In this document: positions 33,656 through 45,134 of the stretch, piece by piece | How the letters are laid out: each line of letters starts with the position of its first letter | Position numbering within the stretch: the stretch's first letter is position 1 | Origin: Petrolisthes cinctipes | Taxonomy: Eukaryota; Arthropoda; Malacostraca; Decapoda; Porcellanidae | NCBI GenBank assembly: GCA_033782935.1 | Contig: JAWQEG010004824.1 | Span: 1-64,000 of the forward strand | DNA length: 64,000 bases | Direction of reading: 5' to 3' | Made by a program: the position numbers and the translations under genes | Notes under the pieces: model-generated | The model's input: only the letters and a program-made list of their open reading frames with translations | What the model was told of the DNA's origin: nothing | Databases searched by the model: none

Positions 33656-34846
33656 TGTCACGAGTCAGACATAATACTCGTGACGTAATTTGAATTACAG
33701 AGAGTTGGAATGTTCCATACTGGTGTCATTATAGAATGTTCTAGAGAAGGTTCTGGAATATTCCATTCCTGAGACAAAGGAGACAGGAGTGGGTTAAGTT
33801 GGGGGTGCAGCTAGTTAATCCCCAGGTAGTATCAAAAATAGACCAGGTAGAAAAAGGGAAAAAGGGTCATGGTTCAACTGAAATTGCCACATTCAGTCAT
33901 ATAGGTGTTCGTACATTAAGTACATAATGTATTAATAATTATGCTACCTGGGTAACTTATGGTATTGTAAATGATCGTGAAGTGGAGGGGAATTATCGGG
34001 AATTATTAGCACGCCATAGGTAAATTGCAATTGCAGGTATAACTAAGGAATGAGAGGGTACCATGTAAATCGTAGCCAGTTAGGAAAAACGAACAAAAAT
34101 AGGAGGAGGAGTCAGAGAAATTTTGAACCAGTTAAGGAGGAAGAATTGGGTCAGTTGGAACAGGACACTTGAAGGAAGGACACACTCGTTCGTCAGCTTC
34201 CCTTACCTAGATCAATCCTCCACGTGTGCAGTGGGGAGTGGTCAACGTAAACGCCGAATTCGTTGTATATTACGCGATTCACAAGGCTTTACAGTTGTAT
34301 ACTGACTAGTTGCATTGACGCTGGTTCAGTGACTGAATTAAGGTAAGGGAGTTGGATCTTTGAAGAAAATTACGAGTGTGTTGTGAGACTCTAAATTATT
34401 CCCAAGTGTGAGACATTAGAAAATATTCCAACTCGCGTAACAATTGATAGAATTACTACAAGTGTTAACGTAACCTAGACTATCGTCACGTATACGAACG
34501 AGACGTAGCGAGTAGCTAGTTAGCGTGGCGTGAGTGTGTGTGTGTGTGTGAAATTAATTTATTCATGTTGGCATACTGGAGTTGAATAAATATAGAAATT
34601 TGCAATTGGTTGTTTAAATGCACCAGTAGATTTGTTATCTATATAAATACATATATATCGGGAAGAACCCTTAACATAAAAATTTATTATGTGCGTGGTG
34701 CTTGAGGCCTAAAAACGGGGAGTTAACCCTGAGTACTCTCTTCGCTGCAGCCAACCAACGAAGATCATAAATTAACCGGGCAAGGTAAGTTGTAATTCTC
34801 ATATTATTAGATTACATTATCTAATCATTCTCACATCACCGTCACA
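33656..34846 (+). repeat. Gypsy C 3' LTR
   Basis: 1191 bp, apparently identical to 28349-29539. It is followed by the TAAAT duplication and the remainder of Harbinger copy 1. The upstream polypurine tract is weak (GTGTGGGCGAA). Confidence 0.95.
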
Positions 34847-35356
34847 TAAATACAGTACTGTGTTATACATCATTGTTTTAAACAAAATACAAGTATGTTA
34901 ATAATTAATGAAATGCTAAAACCAAGTACTGTATACTGAATGATTAATGTAATTACCATACAAAGAGTGCATAAAATCAATAAGCATTTCATAACCTTTT
35001 CATTATTTACATTTCGTATGACTCCAAAAACTATTTTCTGATACTAAATAAAAACTGTGGACGTACCTGCTGTGTTTGAAATGAAAAAGTCGAGTACACT
35101 CAGTAGAGCGATACGAAGACACTTGTTTTGACAGCTGCCAGCCATGTCACACGCTTCGTGATTGGCTACAAGGTGTCCATGACGTCATTGATGACTCTAG
35201 CCAATCAGAGGCGTGTACCAGTTATCGCGCTCCTAACAACAGGCGGGCAGAGGCTTCTTGGATCAGGGCGAAGTTAACGACGCCTGCGTGTAGTTAGTTA
35301 TTACCGACATCGGTATTAGCGACGCGTCGCTAAACAATCTCTTTGGATTCCACCCC

Positions 35357-36379
35357 AGATTCCTTCAAAATATATGCTACTCAGTACTCACACACACACA
35401 TCACGACTTCCGAACTGGCACCCAGCCACAGAGAGAGGGAAGAGGGGGTAATTCCCAAATACTGCAGCTGTTATGGTTAACGTAATATAGAGACTCAAAT
35501 TCTATCACCAAAAAAAAAAATTAAATCAAAGACCTGCAAACTGTGTTCAACCCTATACTTATAGCGTTGCACGCAACAATTATTGCACACTTGAATGATA
35601 AAGTGAGCGATAAATGCTATGATAAAACTGAAATAATTTACAGTTGTTGGTGTACTGTGTCAATAATACGATATAATTAGGAACACTTGTGCACTGAATA
35701 ATTATATTCTCAGCCCAGGGAGTTAGCCAAAGTCTTGGCAAGAGTAAGGCAACGCAATCATACACACTCTAATGCCATAAAGCATTAGTGCTTCACTGAA
35801 CAATGTTTGTCGTATAATTGAAAAGCTAATTTTTTACACTTAACTCAACCTCCGTAACGACAATCACAACAGCCTCCGCCATAATAAGAAAACATCACTG
35901 ACATAAATTAAATTTTTTTGGTTACTACAAATGGTAGGATGTATATTGAATAATAAGATGATAATTGTGTAACTATTGTGATTTTTTTCATCAATGATAT
36001 CATATTCTTAGTATATGTATTAATAGACAGTATTTAATCATTAACTATGCAGGTATAAGTTGGGAATAACACATTGATGTATTCCTTTGTACACCTTGAA
36101 CCCGTTCAATATAATAAACGCGTGCAATATATAAAAAAGTGTGGAGGGTGTGAGAGCTTCTGTGATCTTTACTGCTGCTGCCAGGCTGCTTTCTTGGTCC
36201 ATGTCAAATCTAAGTATACAGTATCCATGTGAAACCCAATTCTCCGGCTATGCAAATATGTTTTAAATAAATCGTGAAGCCTCTCGTTAGGATTTTACAG
36301 TACGTGTGGTATCTCAAACTCGAGAGCTGTCTGTCAGCTGATAAACTGTGTTCAATTAAAGGTACAGTACTATCGCCGA
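35357..36379. other. Non-coding spacer
   Basis: AT-rich with a short CA repeat (about 35390) and an A-tract (about 35512). No supported gene on either strand. Confidence 0.5.
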
Positions 36380-36696
36380 AATTAACAGCTGGTACAGCCA
36401 GTGTCGTTAGTCTTCTTTTCCTTGGTGTGAATCATAGGAAACTTGACTCATTTCTTCCGAATTATTCCAATAAATCAAGCCTAAGTTATTAAGGAATACA
36501 CTGTTGCCACATGTGCAATACTCTATGCCGTACTTATTCAGTCACTCCACACTAGCCTCAGACATACCTTGGCCACACTGTCAGACTCACTTCATCACCA
36601 ATAAATGATTCGGACGAATTGAGTCGAGTTGCACGAGAGATTCACACCAAGGAAAGGAGGACTGACGACGCTGACTGTCCCAGCTATAAGTGTTGT
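36380..36696. repeat. Foldback element with ~90-bp arms
   Basis: 36380-36475 (containing CCTTGGTGTGAATC) and 36604-36696 are imperfect reverse complements (GATTCACACCAAGG on the right). A central unique segment of about 130 bp separates them. A GTT trinucleotide run (36693-36708) abuts the right arm. No ORF is supported. Confidence 0.6.
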
Positions 36697-36844
36697 TGTT
36701 GTTGTTGTAGTTTCCCAGACTATCTGGCCGAGCTATAAGTGTTGGAGATGGTACTGTACCATCAATGTTGCTCGCTTGTATAGGCCTACACCCATTTTCT
36801 ACTTGAACCTTGCACAAGCATTACTGTTAGACGGCAACTTGTCT

Positions 36845-36920
36845 ACGAAGAGCTGACATGAACAGGGCCAACAGGCCTTCAATAGGTTCCTAAAATCTTA
36901 TGTTCATATACCTTATTCAT
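36845..36920 (+). mobile_element. Possible SINE tail
   Basis: GAACAGGGCCAACAGGCCTTC followed by TCTTATGTTCATATAC resembles a tail common in decapod short repeats, recalled from memory. No tRNA head is visible. Confidence 0.3.
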
Positions 36921-37423
36921 GGTTCATGCCCAATTTTCCTCTTAAATCATATCTACCCAAAAAGGACAGGTGAAACACAGAGAAAAACAAGTAGATTAGA
37001 GGCACTCAACAAGTAGGATGGAGGCACTCGACAACCCTTTCCCATGCCTGGCCGTCCGTGTTTCAGTCCATGAGTCACTTCTACACTCTCTCAGCCCAAA
37101 GAGAGTGTAACAGCCGAGCTGTTACTTCACTTCCTCTCTTCTCTCCGTCCAGCCGCATCAAGGTGAGTTTTTTCCGATGGCTGTCCAACAGTACCTTAGT
37201 AATTTACATAAAAATGCCATTTTTTTTTTAAGTTCTTTATTTACCGTCAGTACGAGCTCCAACACTCTGGGAAATGCCGCCGCTAAAGGCCATGAAGTTA
37301 TTTGATACATGGTGGGAAACTGATAGGTGTAAACACAGGTAGACAATTTGTAGTAATATCTCATCTAAGTGAATATAAACAATAATGATAATATTGTGAA
37401 AAAATAGTAATTAAGTAACAGCC

Positions 37424-37456
37424 CAAAGCCGAGGAAATGAGATTTCCTCGGCTTTG
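37424..37456. other. Perfect 15-bp hairpin
   Basis: CAAAGCCGAGGAAAT (37424-37438), loop GAG, and its exact reverse complement (37442-37456). It lies between non-coding DNA and the I-clade LINE remnant and is not followed by a U-run. Confidence 0.8.
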
Positions 37457-37479
37457 AGTTAGCCGAATATACAAGTTAC

Positions 37480-38452
37480 ATGTGAACATTACAAACTTAC
37501 ATTGCTAGGGGCTAAGAAACTCGGGACATATATTGCTTGCTCATTCCCCGACACCCCCACACGGGAGGGGACCAAATAAAAGTCCATCCAACGCCCACGA
37601 CACTTGATTAAAAACAACCACTCTAAAATGAATAAAACATAAGGAAAAGGAGAACGAAAAGACTCCAGTGAAGAAGTGAACAATAACAGTCACTAAAATA
37701 AAGAAATTCAGGTTAAAGAAGAGTAAAAATGATTTGTATGGCTAGTAAAATTGCTGCTAGTTCTACTGAAAAAAACTCTGCAGAAAGACGGAAAGAGGAC
37801 GCTGAAACCCACCCAGCTCCACTCTTTAATCTATCTGTGTAGACTGAGACGGAGCCTCCAAGGTTGGTTGCAAGTTCTTAAAACAGGGCCAATGATTGTT
37901 GACTAGAAAGGGACACCTTATTCTTTGGGTAAGATCTGCAAAAGGACACTTTGGGTAACAACCATGGACCCAACTTTGAAATTTTTGTGGGAACATAGAG
38001 GAAGGGAAGGTGCACAGAAAACAGACAACATTGAACGAACCTTACAGGCAAAGGTCTTTGGCATTGATGGGCGATTTTCAAATCTTATCGTCCTGGAATC
38101 TTGCGAGACCAAGACATTGGTTACAAAGTCTGGGAGACGCTGGAGTCAATACCAACATCGTACCATTAATGACTGACGATACAGATCCAAAGGGGGGACA
38201 TCTGCATTCACAAGCAAGCTGGGAATTGGGGATGAACAGAATGTCCCTGTTGCCAACCAAGTACCTGCATCGTGAACTGACTCCAATAGACAATAGACGT
38301 GCATCTGTCATATAAGAAAAAACCTCGCACCCAAAATCTATTTTTAGGAGGAAGGTTTTTCGGTCAATACCCCAAGGTATATGTGCTAGAAACCTCAACA
38401 GCGACAATGTCTTCATACGAGCGGTCTTTACGTAACGAAAATGTGGTACCCA
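37480..38452 (-). mobile_element. I-clade LINE remnant, 3' part (split by Harbinger copy 2)
   Basis: Minus strand, in order from 38452: WVPHFRYVK, LLRFLAHIPWGIDRKTFL, DFGCEVFSYMTDARLL, LVGNRDILFIPNSQLACECR, then SKLGPWLLPKVSFC, RNase H VYTDRLKSGAG (about 37850), EFFSVELAAILLAIQ, and FYLVPSRVGVSGNEQA (about 37525-37570). It is the same family as 53575-64000, heavily frameshifted. The upstream part of the same copy is at 43272-43517 beyond the transposon. Confidence 0.78.
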
Positions 38453-39189
38453 GGGGTGGAATCCAAAGAGATTGTTTAGCGACGCGTCGCTAATACCGAT
38501 GTCGTTAATAACTAACTACACGCAGGCGTTGTTAACTTCGCCCTGATCCAAGAAGCCTCTGCCCGCCTGTTGTTAGGAGCGCGGTAACTGGTACACGCCT
38601 CTGATTGGCTAGAGTCATCAATGACGTCATGGACACCTCGTAGCCAATCACGAAGCGTGTGACATGGCGCGTTAGTTTAAAAACCGCGATCAGCTGGCAG
38701 CTGTCAAAACAAGTGTCTTCGTATCGCTCTACTGAGTGTACTCGACTTTTCATTTCAAACACAGCAGGTACGTCCACAGTTTTTATTTAGTATCAGAAAA
38801 TAGTTTTTGGAGTCATACGAAATGTAAATAATGAAAAGGTTATGAAATGCTTATTGATTTTATGCACTCTTTGTATGGTAATTACATTAATCATTCAGTA
38901 TACAGTACTTGGTTTTAGCATTTCATTAATTATTAACATACTTGTATTTTGTTTAAAATAATGATGTATAACACAGTGCTGTATTTACAGTAGTGTACTG
39001 TGTTCTATTTTCGTAGCACTCTGTGCTCTGCCATCTAACTAATACCCAATATTCTAATCCTGTTCCCACCTCCTGTCAGTGCTTATAGTGGTGAATCCAT
39101 GATCCATTCTCTGAAGATAATTTAATAACATTGTTTATTCTGAACACACAGCAGAATACGTATTGTTGCCACACTTCCTCCATGCACAA

Positions 39190-39334
39190 GAGGACATTAG
39201 GGACATCCTAGAAGTGATGATGGAGTCAGCAGGAAGCCACAGCTGCTATTAGAGAAAGTGCAGCAGCACAGAGACAAGCAGCTGAAGCCATTATAGTGCT
39301 GGCTTCTATTGTAAGAGTGTTTAATGAGAAATAA
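39190..39334 (+). pseudogene. Second Harbinger ORF, coiled-coil C-terminus (NAIF1-like), copy 2
   Basis: The counterpart of the remnant at 27997-28141, here on the plus strand and convergent with the transposase. EDIRDILEVMMES, a one-base shift, EATAAIRESAAAQRQAAEAI, IVRVFNEK, stop. The same shift exists in both copies, so either it predates their separation or a small intron or other frame use is involved. The DNA-binding half is not visible upstream. Confidence 0.5.
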
Positions 39335-39754
39335 GGAAAATAACTTTGGATCAAGATGTGTTGCATACAGTATGCTACTAATTTGGCTAGGAGCATACAG
39401 TGTTGTCATGGTAGGGAAGACAGTAATAGCATGCTCCTAGCTAAGTTAGGAGCATACTGTAAATAACACTGAACTGCATACAGTCACACATTCCAGCAAC
39501 ACAATAAACATTCTAAGATCCCATTGGAAAAACCATGTAATCGTAATGTAAATATAACCGATAACACCAACTTAGGAAATAGATATACAGTATATATATA
39601 GTTTGGTGATTCTGCATGCCAATACTGTACCAATGTTACCAAACATTCTGTCACATGCCACATTAAAAAAACATATAGCAAAACACCAACAGACACAGAC
39701 ATAATAAGTTGGTAAATAAATACACTAGTAACCAAGACATAATTTTATTTTTTT

Positions 39755-42700
39755 AAACCCCCTTTCGACCATAAAACTCCGGTATGATCTCGTCACGTGT
39801 CTGTCTACCCGTGCCACCACGATCACCAGCTCCAACTACATGGGCCTCAATAGGCATGTCCTCTTCTGGTAGATGCTGGAAAATGAAGGTATTAAGGGAT
39901 TTTAGAAATCACTGAAAAACATTGATATATTAAGACAAACTTCAGGGTTGAAGCAGTGCAATTGCAGAGATTGCATTGTACAGTATTATAATAATTACTG
40001 TAATTGAAGTAATTACTGGTGTCTCATTGTACTTATATAGTAGCACAGTAAGGTAAGTTAATGCTACAATAAATACTAAGCCACAGTGTATACTTACATT
40101 GTTAGGATCAGGAATACTCCTACTGACACACCGGTTGTGCAGCAGGAGACAGGCACTTACAATCTGTGCAGATCTCAAAGGAGTGTACTGTAATTCTCCA
40201 CCAAACCGATGAATACATCTGTTAGATACCATTTATTAGAGGGATATAAAAGGAAAATGTAACAGTGGATTTTATGGACCAATGTGAACAAAAAGTAATC
40301 ATATGAAATACATTAATAAAGGTGAAATTTTCATTTCATTATAAAGTCAAAAGATTTAGAAACCTTGCCATTGATTGGAAACTCTTATGAAATTAGAATT
40401 GAGGTTTGGAGAGGGAGCAAATTATAACTATATATAGAGTTTGCTTGTGATTTGTTGAAACCGAAGGGATATTAAAAAGTCACTTCCTAACCTGAAGCGA
40501 TTTTTCACAACTCCTAAGGTCAGCTCCACAATGACTCTTGTTCTTACAAGGGCCCTGTAGTAGAGTTCTTCTGCCTCATTTGTGGGATTGGTGACTGGGG
40601 TCATGAGAAAAGGCTCCAATGGTTACCCACTGTCACCTGCAAGACATATAACCAAACATAAACTCACATGGGAGGAATATGTATATCATACAGCCTTAGA
40701 ACTGTACACTTGTTAAAACATCTCCTGATACCAACCTAGGAGTAAGTAGTCCCCAAAGTGCCTCTACTAAAGTGTTGCCTCAAGTTGCTGTTCCTTCAAA
40801 TGTAGGCATCATAACTGGATCCTGCAAAGTGACACATGTATTAAAGCATGTGGTTCTACTTCAAATGTTATGCCAAGAAGCCCTCACATATATATAATGA
40901 TTTAATACACTTGGCAACCCTAGTGTAAATGGGAAGATTTTTTATATCAAACTTGATTTTTAAAGAGATATAACCATGCAGGTTTTGGGAAATTTTTCAT
41001 ATACAAGGGTATGCAATAATATAGACCATATACTAAACAGTATCTTACACAAAATTTCTTATTTACACACATTATTTAAATCTAGGTACATGAAATACAG
41101 GAAATCTGGCAGAATAATTGATGATCAAGCCATTTCCATCACAAACAACTTGAAAGTTTAGTGAATTTAATCTTTTTCTATTGACGTACAGTACATGGCC
41201 TCATCAATACTTGGAGCCTTGATGGCAACGTGTGTACCTGCATACATAGCATAAACATTAATATATTGTGTAACAATAGGATCAATTTTATCTGTCTGCC
41301 TCATACTCTAAACAAAGGAATGACATAGTATATACAGGACTGTATACAGGTACAGTATTATATAAGCCAAACCAATATAATTCCTCAAGAGGAAAATACA
41401 CAAGGCAAGGTTGAAGTTAATATTGAGGGTAAAAAACTGTTACCTCTCTTACACCTTGTATGTTGTAGAGCCAAGAATCACAACAATGTTGGTGGGGGGA
41501 GACTGATCATTTATTATGAAGCATGTCTCTATATGATTGGGTTCTAACAACAAGGAAAACAACTAGCATTATGGATTTCATCAATAAAACTATGAAGCTT
41601 GCCATATATAGCTTCAATTACTCGTGGGAAGTTGGTGACCCTGCTGAAGGCTTGGGCTGATGTTCACAACTGTTGTGATGTTGATGGCATATTAATTTCC
41701 TCAGCAGCCTTGGTACTCATGATGTTTGTTATTCTGGTGAATATTCTGCTGATGCTTGCTTGTGTTGGACCTGAAATAATCGTTATTTATTCAATATGTA
41801 TATTTGTTGCATGAGAAAAAATATTATAGTATTGTTTGGCTAGGTTTTTAAACTGTAATAATACAATTTGTGTTAAAATTACTTGACTGCAACCCTATGC
41901 TGCCTAGAAAACCATGTACAATATTTAATTGTAATAGAGTAGTGAAGAAATTTAAATATTATAGTGGGTTGTTTATGTAGTCCAAACATTGTTCACAAAA
42001 GATTTTATTTATGCAAAAAGTACAGTATGATACAGCACTGTATATATGCAGCTCCTGTTACTTTGGCCACTATTAGGACAAACTGTATCAGAAAACATAC
42101 TGCATCATGCTTACAGTTATTAATGACACGATAAGCAATAATGAAAACAGGTTACAAAGTACAATAGAGCCATTTTGTATTCAACCAATTTTTCTCATGT
42201 GTTTCAAGACCTTTATTATGATATGATATGCTTATCTTATATGGTACTTGCTTATGTAAATTGCTGATATTCTTTATCCTTGAAAAGGTATGGCACAAAC
42301 AATGCATCTTTGAGCATCAAGTCTAAATAAATCGTAGTATAATGGACAAATTGAAATACAGTATTTAGAATAAAATAAAATATTTTATTGGTTATACTTA
42401 ATTAATTTATATATTTCATATACAGTACAGTATATATATATATTAATATTTTTTACTTGATTTGATATATACATAAATTATGTTAAGGAAATCTGAGGAT
42501 AATACATTGAGAAGATATCTATAGATAGGCTACAGTAAATTAGGGAGGAGTAACCACTAGCCTAACTTTTAAAACTAAAAAGAAAATAAAATAAAACGCA
42601 TTATATTTTACTCACCTCTTGTGTCTCCAATTAACATGGTGAAAGGAGCCACTGGCATACACTCTCAAGGCAATCAATAGGTGGGTATGTGGCAGTATGG

Positions 42701-42890
42701 GATTTCCTCGCCTTGTTCTTCTCCTCAGCAGGGGTGAGAACTCATCAATGAGCTGCGTCAGCTCATGCCGAGGAAAGTGGTAGTGCCTTATCAGCTCGTT
42801 GTCATTGAGAGCTAGAGGGTCCAGACGGTCTCGAAAGCATCTCTCTCTCCTTAGAGCCCTTGCTGCCATGTCAGCCAACACGTAGTCCAT
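39755..42890 (-). pseudogene. HARBI1-like PIF/Harbinger transposase, 7 exons, copy 2
   Basis: Exon 1 (42890 to about 42612) is complete: MDYVLADMAARALRRERCF, DNELIRHYHFPRHELTQLID, RRRTRRGNPILP, LIALRVYASGSF, then a GTGAGT donor after a one-base frame change. Remaining exons: about 41790-41610 (FPRVIEAI...), 41250-41150 (HVAIKAPSIDEA), 40826-40770 (GSSYDAYI, stop), 40630-40490 (PLEPFLITPVTNP...NRFR), 40225-40098 (IVSACLLLHNRC) and 39880-39755 (DMPIEAHVVGAGD). The N-terminal helix-turn-helix-like region, DDE blocks and C-terminus match PIF transposases. TGA stops in exons 2 and 4 are shared with copy 1. The longest uninterrupted frame is exon 1. Confidence 0.85.
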
Positions 42891-43271
42891 GGTGAAGTAG
42901 CCTCAGTCCGCTGACTGGCAGTGTGAGACCAGTCACCGATGTACTGTACAAGCAGTACTTGAAATGTTGTCTAGCATGCTTTTTGCGTGTTTAACGGCAC
43001 TTTGTTTACATCTTGCCGTCTTTAAATATATATTGATATCAATTTCCACTGTAATCAATGAGAAATATTCACTAAATATGATTATATCTGAGCCCATATG
43101 GTGCACGTCGTTAACTTCTACCAGCTTTTACTACACCTCCCGAGGTGTTGTTATTAACGACGTCGCTAACGCGCCCGTGACGTCATCATTTTGCTTCTTG
43201 GATCTCGTCGGTAGTGGCCGACGTCGCTAACTCGAGTTACCGACGTTGTTAAGTTTCTTGGATCCGGCCCC

Positions 43272-43517
43272 GGGTCAGTAGGCTGTCAACTATAAGACCC
43301 AGGTACCGAGTTTCCTCCACACAAGATATTCTTCTATTGTTGAGATGCAGGTCCAGTTCAGGATGGACCCCACGAAGATTGCAAAAATGCATCTCAACAG
43401 ACTTTGAAACCGAAAATCAAAATCCGCGGGTGTCCGCCCACCAGGAAATCCTATTCATTGCCAGCTGTAATTTTCTTTCAATTATGGACATACGAGATGC
43501 AGAAAACGAGATGTATG
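43272..43517 (-). pseudogene. I-clade LINE RT fragment upstream of the Harbinger insertion
   Basis: Minus strand: SIIERKLQLAMNRISWWADT, RGF, stop, FSVSKSVEMHF, CNLRGVHPELDLHLNN, CVEETRYLGLIVDSLLT, ending at the transposon. It corresponds to VSRWTGSHGFRFSPSKTIAM...VEETRFWGLLFDKRLT in the LINE at 58500-58690. The other half resumes at 38452. It is cut on the right by a small Tc1-like MITE. Confidence 0.8.
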
Positions 43518-43700
43518 TACACTCGCGGTCAGAAGTTGTGTCCTGATCCCTTGGCACGATGAATCGCAACTAGCCGAGCTTTGATGATTCGAACAACTTA
43601 GTGTTGTAGGGAGACTCACCGTTGTTCGAACCTTCAAAGCTAGGCTGCTTGCAATTCATCTTGCCAGGGGATCTGGACACAACTTCTGACCGCGAGTGTA
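43518..43700. mobile_element. Palindromic Tc1/mariner-type MITE, 179 bp
   Basis: The terminal CACTCGCGGTCAGAAGTTGT (43520-43539) matches the reverse complement of 43679-43698, and TA dinucleotides flank both ends (43518-43519, 43699-43700). The two halves remain complementary almost to the centre, forming a foldback with a short unpaired core. The TA target and CACT..CGGTCAGAAGTT end are typical of Tc1-like elements. Non-coding. Confidence 0.85.
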
Positions 43701-45064
43701 CAGTCCCGAGCTAATGGAAGGGAAACACCACCATCGTTGTTGGGGAGAAACGGAGGGGTTCGAATCGTATTTAACCATCTAGTTGCCACTATTCGGTTCA
43801 GTTTGAACTGCTTAGGATTTTCTTTTTCTATTTATGTTTACCTGTTTACGAACATTAGCTCATCTTCTATTTTTTTTTTTTTTTTTTAGTTACGGTACGT
43901 AAACTCCTAGTCTCCTCATATGTTGATATTAATAATATAATATTTCCTTTCCACTCTATTGTTACCAAGTTTTTTTACAAGGGACGTGAGGGCAGTAAAC
44001 TTAGTTTATTTTGCTTCCTATATTTGCCTCTTATCTAAAATGACCCTAGTAGTAGTCGGTTGCCTTTAATCACCGTATTAATTAAACAAATATGTAACTA
44101 AATTAAAAACATCTTAAGACAGTAATATACTTGAAGAAATAATATCTCTCAAATAAATGTGCAGACAAATAACAATCTTCATTATATTTCTGTTACACTA
44201 CTTTATTTACTGACTTCATAACACTGTAAGACCCGTATGGCTGGAACAAGATGATGATGACATCCACTTCACATATTATGAAATTGAATGTTAACTATGG
44301 TATGTCATGCAATACAATATTTTTTTAAACTTCAGGCAATTATTCAATCACTACGTTTATTCGTAATCTACAAAATGGTTATGTAGACTTGAGTAACATA
44401 ACTTTTTCATTATCTTATTTACACACCTCAGACATTCTTTTGTTATTTTGTCGTTATTGAATTAGAGAGTTACTGATGTTAAAGTAAGCATTTATGAATT
44501 TTACAATGATAAATAATTGTTTATATTTTAATTATAATGCTATGTATAAATTCACAATATTCAATCAAAGTTTTCGTAGCCTATTATATAATATACTACT
44601 TAAATAATGGACAATGATATTGCCAATATATTTTTTATACCTCAACCTCGGGACTCAAGGTCGTCAGCCTTGGACTGAGACTCTTGCGAGGTCCCGAGAT
44701 TATTAAGTGATGCAGCTTCGAGATGTTGGTTGGTTCACATGTTTGTTTATACACATTATAATAATCATATGGATCTATATAGCCGCACAATATTCTATCA
44801 GTCACTTTATAGTCTATTCTAAATTTCCATGGTATATTAAAAATGGATTATGATTTATGATGGATCCCATTTTATCCAAATTTAAGGCATATTTATCAAT
44901 ACATATTGATGTTGTTTTGTTAACTGTCCACTATCAGCCAGCCAGCAGGCGATTTTTCATTTCAGTCTGGCAGCTGTACTCTCCTCCCCTCCCCTTCCTC
45001 CCTCCATCAGTCCCTCCTAACACCTCCCCCGCTCCCCAATAACTCACCGGGTAGAAACTTTCAA
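43701..45064. other. AT-rich non-coding stretch
   Basis: No gene seen. It has a T-run (43870-43887) and an inverted pair CTCGGGAC/GTCCCGAG (about 44647 and 44691). A CT-rich block (44980-45040) precedes the next LINE. Confidence 0.5.
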
Positions 45065-45134
45065 GTTTTCAAGTTATAGGTCCCGCAGAGGGCCGCTCAT
45101 GGGCAGCATAATATGTGGGGGTTGTGCGGGGGAT

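Larger units (their letters stand above)
28349..34846 (+). mobile_element. Gypsy element C (Gmr1-like domain order), young, RT deleted
   Basis: 6,498 bp: LTR (28349-29539), primer-binding site (29543-29560), gag (29667-30794), UGA, protease-integrase (30795-32690), RT lead-in (about 32655-32940), non-coding 3' region with repeats, LTR (33656-34846). The LTRs have equal length (1191 bp) and I saw no difference between them, so the insertion is recent. Integrase precedes RT, as in Gmr1-like Ty3/Gypsy elements. The RT core and RNase H are absent, so transposition needed RT supplied by another element. Confidence 0.93.
28344..34851. repeat. 5-bp target-site duplication TAAAT of Gypsy C
   Basis: TAAAT at 28344-28348 and 34847-34851 directly flanks the two LTRs. 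The paralogous empty site in Harbinger copy 2 has one ATTTA (38983-38987) in the same context, confirming the duplication. Confidence 0.97.
25019..35356 (+). mobile_element. PIF/Harbinger transposon copy 1, interrupted by Gypsy C
   Basis: A 3,835-bp DNA transposon after removal of the Gypsy C insertion (28349-34846 plus one TSD copy). The ends GGGGCCGGATCC (25019-25030) and, reversed, GGGGTGGAATCC (35345-35356) are imperfect terminal repeats, followed at both ends by iterated TTAGCGACG/CGTCGNTAA motifs. It carries a multi-exon HARBI1-like transposase on the plus strand and a small convergent coding remnant. It is very similar to copy 2 in inverted orientation but lacks about 1 kb covering the end of exon 1 and intron 1. 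The expected 3-bp TSD could not be confirmed. Confidence 0.88.
38453..43271 (-). mobile_element. PIF/Harbinger transposon copy 2
   Basis: 4,819 bp with ends GGGGTGGAATCC (38453-38464) and, reversed, GGGGCCGGATCC (43260-43271). The same element as copy 1, in reverse orientation, with intron 1 and full exon 1 retained and no Gypsy insertion. Both ends carry iterated GCGACGTCG-type motifs; the right end has an extra repeat unit (about 43170-43240) compared with copy 1. The flanks are continuous I-clade LINE coding sequence (minus strand LLT / WVPHF), so the element is inserted in that LINE. The exact TSD is blurred by runs of C and G. Confidence 0.88.

Noticed and set aside
25019..43271. A single assembly palindrome instead of two Harbinger copies
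   Set aside because: The copies differ by substitutions, a ~1-kb indel and the Gypsy insertion, and the flanks are unrelated.
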